Source of the DNA: Flavobacterium anseongense
GTDB taxonomy: Bacteria > Bacteroidota > Bacteroidia > Flavobacteriales > Flavobacteriaceae
DNA: 64,000 bases
Assembly: GCF_021608185.1 (NCBI RefSeq)
Contig: NZ_JAKIHN010000001.1
Location: 310,001 to 374,000 of the forward strand
Reading direction: 5' to 3'
A program made the translations under genes and the position numbers. Numbering within the stretch: position 1 is the first letter of the stretch; each line of letters starts with the position of its first letter. Under the pieces are notes generated by a model that did not search any database, was not told the DNA's origin, and saw only the letters and a program-made list of their open reading frames with translations. Of this stretch, positions 59,431 to 64,000 are shown in pieces.

Positions 59431-60681
59431 ATGCTAAAAAATCTATTATCTTCTTGCTTTTTGTTGGTTACAACTATTTCTCTTTCACAAGTTGAAAAAG
59501 AAATTTCCCCACCTTACAACATCAAAACCGTAAGCTTTGTTCAAAACGGACAAAATGCGATTCCTATATTCCGATTAGGTGACAGCTTTCAAGTTCAATT
59601 TGATGATTTGTATGGCAATGAAGCCAATTATTATTATACCATAACCCATTGTGATTACGACTGGAAACCATCTCAGTTAGCAAAAGCAGAATACCTAAAC
59701 GGTTTTGATGATCAAAGAATTCAGGATTACTCTAACTCCCTAAATTGTTTGCAATTATATTCACATTATAGACTTTCATTTCCTAACAGATTTACACAAT
59801 TTAGAGTAAGTGGAAATTATATTATAAGTATTTTAGATGAAGAAAAACATGTAGTTTTTTCAAAAAAATTCATACTCTATGAAGAATTGGTATCAGTACC
59901 ATTGCAAATAAGAAGAGCCCGAAATTTAAATGTTGTAGAGCAAAAACACAATCTGGATTTTGCTATTAAATCGGCTACTATAAATTTCCAAAGCCCGTTG
60001 AATAACGTAAAAGTTATGCTGATGCAAAACGGGAAATTTGACAATGCTATAACTAACATCAAACCACAATATACCATTGGCAATGATTTGATTTATAAAT
60101 ACGATACTGAAACGCAGTTTTGGGCCGGAAATGAATTCCGTTTTTTTGAAAACAAAGATATTCGGGCTGCTAATAACAGCATAGCTACCATAGATTCTAA
60201 AGGTGGCGTTTACAATGCGCATCTATATTTAGATCAGGCAAAAGCCAATTTTCCATATACCTATTTCCCTGATATTAATGGAAACTTTATTATAAAAAAC
60301 ATTGGTGCACAAAATAATGAAATTGAAGCCGACTATTCTTGGGTTTTCTTCTCTCTTTCGGCTCCAAACTTATATGGTTCAAAATCTATTTACGTTAACG
60401 GTATGTTCAACAATTTTGCCATGAATGATGAAAACAAAATGGATTATAATGCCGAAAAAGGAATCTACGAAAAAGCACTCATGATAAAGCAAGGCTTTAC
60501 CAATTATCAATATGTGATTTCAGATGGAAAAGGAAAAATTGATTCGGAAAATGCTATCGATGGTAATTTTTTCCAAACAGAAAATAATTATTTTGTTTTA
60601 GTCTATTACAAAGAAAATAATCAACGATATGACAGAATTATTGGAAAAGGAATAGCGAGTTCGGTTGATATAACTAACTAA
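59431..60681 (+). CDS. Type IX secretion system plug protein domain (DUF5103)
   Basis: A 416-residue secreted protein with a signal peptide (1-~19, SSCFLLVTTISLSQ) and the DUF5103 fold: PPYNIKTVSF, the strand YYYTITHCDYDWKPSQLAKAEYLNGFDDQRI near 60-90, LYSHYRLSFPN, and the YVNGMFNNFAMNDENKMDYN segment near 315-335. A homologous Flavobacterium protein was found plugging the SprA outer-membrane translocon of the type IX system. I start at the ATG of MLKNLLSS; an upstream start would precede the signal peptide. It is remote from other T9SS genes. Confidence 0.85.
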   Translation: MLKNLLSSCFLLVTTISLSQVEKEISPPYNIKTVSFVQNGQNAIPIFRLGDSFQVQFDDLYGNEANYYYTITHCDYDWKPSQLAKAEYLNGFDDQRIQDYSNSLNCLQLYSHYRLSFPNRFTQFRVSGNYIISILDEEKHVVFSKKFILYEELVSVPLQIRRARNLNVVEQKHNLDFAIKSATINFQSPLNNVKVMLMQNGKFDNAITNIKPQYTIGNDLIYKYDTETQFWAGNEFRFFENKDIRAANNSIATIDSKGGVYNAHLYLDQAKANFPYTYFPDINGNFIIKNIGAQNNEIEADYSWVFFSLSAPNLYGSKSIYVNGMFNNFAMNDENKMDYNAEKGIYEKALMIKQGFTNYQYVISDGKGKIDSENAIDGNFFQTENNYFVLVYYKENNQRYDRIIGKGIASSVDITN

Positions 60682-60750
60682 AAATTAACACTAATTTATT
60701 TTACCGAGCAGTATTTTTTGTAATTTTGACTTCGTTTTACAATCTCATTT

Positions 60751-61137
60751 ATGGTTACTCAAATAACAAGAGGCATAAAAATATCCGTTTTGACTAGTTT
60801 TGAAGGCACCTACTTCAAGAACTACAAGCTTCATTTTGCCTTTAGTTATGAAATTACCATCGAAAATCACAGCAAGGATTCCGTTCAGTTAAACACGCGT
60901 CATTGGGAAATTTTGGATTCTCTAAACAACATTGAAATTGTTGACGGCGAAGGTGTAATTGGCAAAAAACCAGTACTGAAACCAGGAGAAAAGCACACAT
61001 ACAATTCAGGTTGTTTACTTTCATCTCCATTTGGAGCGATGAGTGGTTATTTTAATATGATTAATTTTACTACTACCAAAACTTTCAAAGTTATAGTACC
61101 GACTTTTAAACTAAGTGCTCCGTTTGCCTTGAATTAA
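60751..61137 (+). CDS. apaG: ApaG domain protein
   Basis: A 128-residue single-domain protein: GIKISVLTSFEGTYFKNYKLHFAFSYEITIENHSKDSVQL near the N-terminus and the diagnostic VVGKKP-type segment (EGVIGKKPVLKPGEKHTYNSGCLLSSPFGAMSGYF) at about 65-105, typical of ApaG, an FN3-like fold. Proposed links are to divalent-cation or pyrophosphate metabolism; the function is poorly known. A TAATTTTG box lies 22 bases upstream. Confidence 0.92.
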   Translation: MVTQITRGIKISVLTSFEGTYFKNYKLHFAFSYEITIENHSKDSVQLNTRHWEILDSLNNIEIVDGEGVIGKKPVLKPGEKHTYNSGCLLSSPFGAMSGYFNMINFTTTKTFKVIVPTFKLSAPFALN

Positions 61138-61199
61138 AAGTCTTGTTAAAAGCAAATTAATCTTTGTCCTCTCTTATTAAAATTTCAAAATTTCCTTTG

Positions 61200-61207
61200 T
61201 ACTTTTG
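61200..61207 (+). promoter_or_regulatory. TAnnTTTG promoter box for pruA
   Basis: TACTTTTG, 62 bases before the ATG, with the octamer word array in the leader. Confidence 0.55.
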
Positions 61208-61229
61208 TGGCACTTTTAGATACCAGTTA

Positions 61230-61269
61230 TCTAAAAATCTAAGATGTCTAATAATCTAATAATCTGAAT
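61230..61269 (+). repeat. Octamer word array before pruA
   Basis: Words TCTAAAAA, TCTAAGATG (9 bases), two TCTAATAA and a final TCTGAAT end exactly at the ATG; the same family and the same 9-base word as before yqeY. Confidence 0.85.
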
Positions 61270-62898
61270 ATGCCAAAAGGTTTTTTTCATGTGCCAAAAG
61301 CGGTAAATGAACCCGTAAAATCATACGCTCCAAATTCTCCTGAAAAAGCAGCAGTTTTAGCAGCTTATAAAAAAATGTGGAACGAAACTATAGATGTTCC
61401 AAACTATATCGGTAACGAGGAAATTCGAACCGGAAATACGAGAAACATGTCTGCGCCTCATGACCATCAACATATTGTTGGAACATATCATTTGGCAGAG
61501 AAAAAACATATTGAAAAAGCCATTATATGTGCTCTTGAAGCAAGAAAGAAATGGGCAAACATGGCTTGGGAACAACGCGCTGCTATCTTTTTAAAAGCTG
61601 CCGAATTAATTGCCGGACCTTACAGAGCAAGAATAAACGCAGCAACAATGATTGCGCAATCGAAAACTATTTATCAAGCAGAAATTGATGCGTCTTGTGA
61701 GTTGATTGACTTTTTGCGTTACAACGTAGAATTCATGACACAGATTTATAACGACCAGCCAAAATCAGTTTCTGATATTTGGAACCGGGTTGAATATCGC
61801 CCATTGGAAGGATTTGTTTATGCAATTACGCCGTTTAACTTTACTGCTATTGCAGCCAATCTTCCTGCAAGTGCTGCTTTGATGGGGAATACTGTTGTTT
61901 GGAAACCAAGCGATAGTCAAGTATTCTCAGCAAAAATCATCATTGACGTTTTCAAAGAAGCCGGTGTTCCTGATGGTGTTATCAATGTCGTTTTTGGCGA
62001 TCCTGTTATGATTACCGATACCGTTTTAGCACATCCTGATTTTGCAGGTGTTCATTATACAGGTTCAACATTTGTATTCAAGGAAATCTGGAAAAAAATC
62101 GGAAACAATATTCATACTTATAAAACCTATCCAAGAATTGTTGGAGAAACAGGTGGAAAAGATTTCGTTTTGGCACATCCAAGTGCCAATGTAAAACAAG
62201 TCGTTACCGGAATCACTCGTGGGGCTTTTGAATTTCAAGGGCAAAAATGTTCGGCTGCTTCAAGAGGTTATATTCCGCAAAGTTTGTGGCCAGCGGTAAA
62301 AGAACAATTAATTACAGATGTGAAATCAATGAAAATGGGTTCGCCTGAAGATTTTGGAAACTTTATCACCGCTGTAATCCACGAAGGTTCTTTTGACAAA
62401 TTGGCTAAAGCAATTGATCAGGCAAAAGCTGATGCAGATGCAGAAATCATCGTTGGTGGAAACTATGATAAATCAAAAGGATATTTCATTGAACCAACTG
62501 TAATTGTTACTACAAATCCAAAATATGCCACCATGGAAACCGAGCTTTTTGGGCCGGTTATGACGATTTATGTTTATGAAGATGCCAAATGGAAAGAGAC
62601 ATTAGCTTTGGTTGACGGAACTTCAGAATATGCTTTGACAGGAGCTATTTTCAGTCAGGACAGATACGCAATTGAAGAAGCAACTTTGGCTTTACAAAAC
62701 AGCGCCGGAAACTTCTATATCAATGACAAACCAACCGGAGCAGTTGTTGGAATGCAACCGTTTGGTGGCGCCAGAGCTTCGGGAACCAATGACAAAGCAG
62801 GTTCAATGCAGAATTTATTGCGTTGGGTTTCGCCACGAACTATCAAAGAAACTTTTGTAACTCCGGAAGATTATCGTTATCCGTTTTTAGGAGAATAG
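61270..62898 (+). CDS. pruA: L-glutamate gamma-semialdehyde dehydrogenase (P5C dehydrogenase)
   Basis: A 542-residue NAD(P)-dependent aldehyde dehydrogenase, the second step of proline breakdown to glutamate. The general base is E293 in VGETGGKD and the nucleophile C327 in FQGQKCSAASRG. Other motifs are AITPFNFTAIAANLPASAALMGN and GMQPFGGARASGTNDKAGS. It is the stand-alone (Bacteroidetes/eukaryote-like) form without the proline dehydrogenase domain; putA/prodh is not in the window. A terminator follows. Confidence 0.97.
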   Translation: MPKGFFHVPKAVNEPVKSYAPNSPEKAAVLAAYKKMWNETIDVPNYIGNEEIRTGNTRNMSAPHDHQHIVGTYHLAEKKHIEKAIICALEARKKWANMAWEQRAAIFLKAAELIAGPYRARINAATMIAQSKTIYQAEIDASCELIDFLRYNVEFMTQIYNDQPKSVSDIWNRVEYRPLEGFVYAITPFNFTAIAANLPASAALMGNTVVWKPSDSQVFSAKIIIDVFKEAGVPDGVINVVFGDPVMITDTVLAHPDFAGVHYTGSTFVFKEIWKKIGNNIHTYKTYPRIVGETGGKDFVLAHPSANVKQVVTGITRGAFEFQGQKCSAASRGYIPQSLWPAVKEQLITDVKSMKMGSPEDFGNFITAVIHEGSFDKLAKAIDQAKADADAEIIVGGNYDKSKGYFIEPTVIVTTNPKYATMETELFGPVMTIYVYEDAKWKETLALVDGTSEYALTGAIFSQDRYAIEEATLALQNSAGNFYINDKPTGAVVGMQPFGGARASGTNDKAGSMQNLLRWVSPRTIKETFVTPEDYRYPFLGE

Positions 62899-62922
62899 TT
62901 TTATAACGGTTTATAATTATAT

Positions 62923-62952
62923 AAAGTCCGGCTATATGCCCGGACTTTTTTT
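62923..62952 (+). terminator. Terminator after pruA
   Basis: Stem AAAGTCCGG / CCGGACTTT with an 8-9 base loop and a T-run. Confidence 0.9.
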
Positions 62953-63008
62953 ATGGTGTTGATTGCTAATTTTTTGTATATTCGATGGTCAATATTAATA
63001 ACCAACAA

Positions 63009-64000
63009 ATGAAGTCAAAAATTACGCTATTATTTTTCGGATTGTTTTCTGCTTTGGGTTTCGCCCAGGATAAAGCCTATGATTTATTAAAAGACAAAAC
63101 CCAAACAAATATACTTTATGACCGAGTTTTTGGCGTATCCAATGCTACAGAAATTCGGAAGACAGCTATTACTTCAGGTTATTTCAACCAGATATATCAC
63201 GAAATACAACGTGCCGATTTTTCGCAATCTTTACCAAAATACGAAACACTTAAAGAAGCAGCTAAATTAGGTTCGGTAAACAATGAAATCCCACTCGCCA
63301 TTTTAATTTCAGAATTTGAAACCATTAAAAAAAGAGCCCTAGAAAACGGAGATGTGTTTTCAAACAGCAATAATAAATTACAGTTAAAAGCGAATGTGAC
63401 CAATGCATTTGAAAAACATTCGATTAATCTTATGGCGCCACTAATAGCTAAATCGACAAAAGCTTCATTTGTTCTGAAAGACAATTTCATCTTCAATACC
63501 ACAGCTAAAGTTATTGCAGCTATTTATATCAAATCGGAAGAAACATCCGGTTGGAAACAAATCACAACAAACAACCCATTTACATTGCCTTTAAATGAAA
63601 ATGGTAAGCACATCGTAAAATGCAAAATTGTATTCACTAATCAGGAAACAATAACACAGTCATTTGAAATAGAAATCAGTAATTCTGAATCCGTAAGAAA
63701 CAAAAACGCGCAGCCTTTAGCTCCGAATGTAGTCAATACGATTACTTCTACAATTCCGTATCAAGGTTATGGAGAAACTAGCGCCTTCGTTGGACAAGGA
63801 CAATACGAAGTTTTCTTAGACAATGTGGATGGCGTTCTTGACAAACCGATATTCCTTTTAGATGGTTTTGATCCCGGAGATACCCGAAATACAACTGCTA
63901 TCTACAGTTTTTTAAATTATGGAACTGGTCAAAATTTAGCTACCGACTTAAGAGCGCAGGGTTTTGATATTATCATCTTGAATTTCCCAACCTATACGCG
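63009..64000 (+). CDS. Secreted alpha/beta-hydrolase-like protein (5' part, cut by window end)
   Basis: An open frame of 330 codons from ATG 63009 to the window edge without a stop. The signal peptide covers 1-~20 (ITLLFFGLFSALGFAQ). The middle ~200 residues are an unrecognised mixed region. Near residues 283-330 come PIFLLDGFDPGDTRNTTAIYS and LRAQGFDIIILNFPTYTR, the first strands of an alpha/beta hydrolase. From memory, homologues with these motifs often end in a type IX sorting domain; here the C-terminus is outside the window. Confidence 0.75.
   Translation, partial: MKSKITLLFFGLFSALGFAQDKAYDLLKDKTQTNILYDRVFGVSNATEIRKTAITSGYFNQIYHEIQRADFSQSLPKYETLKEAAKLGSVNNEIPLAILISEFETIKKRALENGDVFSNSNNKLQLKANVTNAFEKHSINLMAPLIAKSTKASFVLKDNFIFNTTAKVIAAIYIKSEETSGWKQITTNNPFTLPLNENGKHIVKCKIVFTNQETITQSFEIEISNSESVRNKNAQPLAPNVVNTITSTIPYQGYGETSAFVGQGQYEVFLDNVDGVLDKPIFLLDGFDPGDTRNTTAIYSFLNYGTGQNLATDLRAQGFDIIILNFPTYT

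Overview
The window is chromosomal DNA of a member of the Flavobacteriaceae, probably Flavobacterium or a close relative. Evidence: low G+C; promoters of the TAnnTTTG type; the gliding genes gldB/gldC; exosortase F with its partner protein; a type IX secretion plug-domain protein (DUF5103); a 287-residue primary sigma factor; FtsZ ending in NNSFLHDNVD; and many lipoproteins and beta-barrel proteins. No rRNA, prophage, transposase or CRISPR was seen. Two tRNA genes are present (Arg-TCG, Gly-TCC).

Layout. 1-3.8 kb (minus): a cysteine-rich outer-membrane, probably metal-related, set (HYC_CC_PP protein, TonB receptor, HMA protein) with a duplicated structured leader, then a DUF2490 protein. 3.8-7.1 kb (minus): a beta-CASP metallo-hydrolase paired with an ATP-cone/PD-(D/E)XK nuclease, then exosortase F and its partner. 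7.1-13.6 kb (plus): GAF protein, rpsO, pnp, a lipoprotein, rpoD, rpe and a small secreted protein. 13.6-14.6 kb: repeat-rich DNA, tRNA-Arg and yqeY. 14.6-30.4 kb (minus): a complete-looking division/cell-wall (dcw) operon, mraZ-rsmH-ftsL-ftsI-murE-mraY-murD-ftsW-murG-murC-ftsQ-ftsA-ftsZ, apparently lacking murF, murB and ddl. 30.7-45.1 kb: alpha/beta hydrolase, engB, gldC/gldB, nadE, a LuxR-type regulator, dnaG, an ECF sigma/anti-sigma-like/outer-membrane trio, polyprenyl synthase, rlmN, an O-methyltransferase, a PAP2 phosphatase, tatA and a carboxypeptidase-regulatory-like protein. 45.2-52.4 kb: peptidase E, tRNA-Gly, an L,D-transpeptidase-family protein, a DUF5916 barrel, gpmI and a CoA-transferase. 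52.6-57.7 kb (plus): a TetR-controlled ABC/HlyD/TolC export operon. 57.7-64 kb (plus): map, a methyltransferase, the DUF5103 protein, apaG, pruA and the start of a secreted hydrolase-like gene cut by the window edge.

Most genes are conserved housekeeping genes. The points most worth following are: (i) an ABC exporter whose ATPase keeps Walker A but has altered Q-loop, signature, Walker B and H-loop; (ii) nine loci of heptamer/octamer word arrays, one inside a coding region; (iii) a duplicated, covarying three-segment leader in front of two genes of the cysteine-rich cluster; (iv) helically phased GTGGTA boxes in front of mraZ; (v) a DnaG whose zinc-ribbon ligands are all replaced; (vi) a broken copy of the tRNA-Gly 3' end split by a 20-bp insert; (vii) the metallo-hydrolase/ATP-cone nuclease pair.
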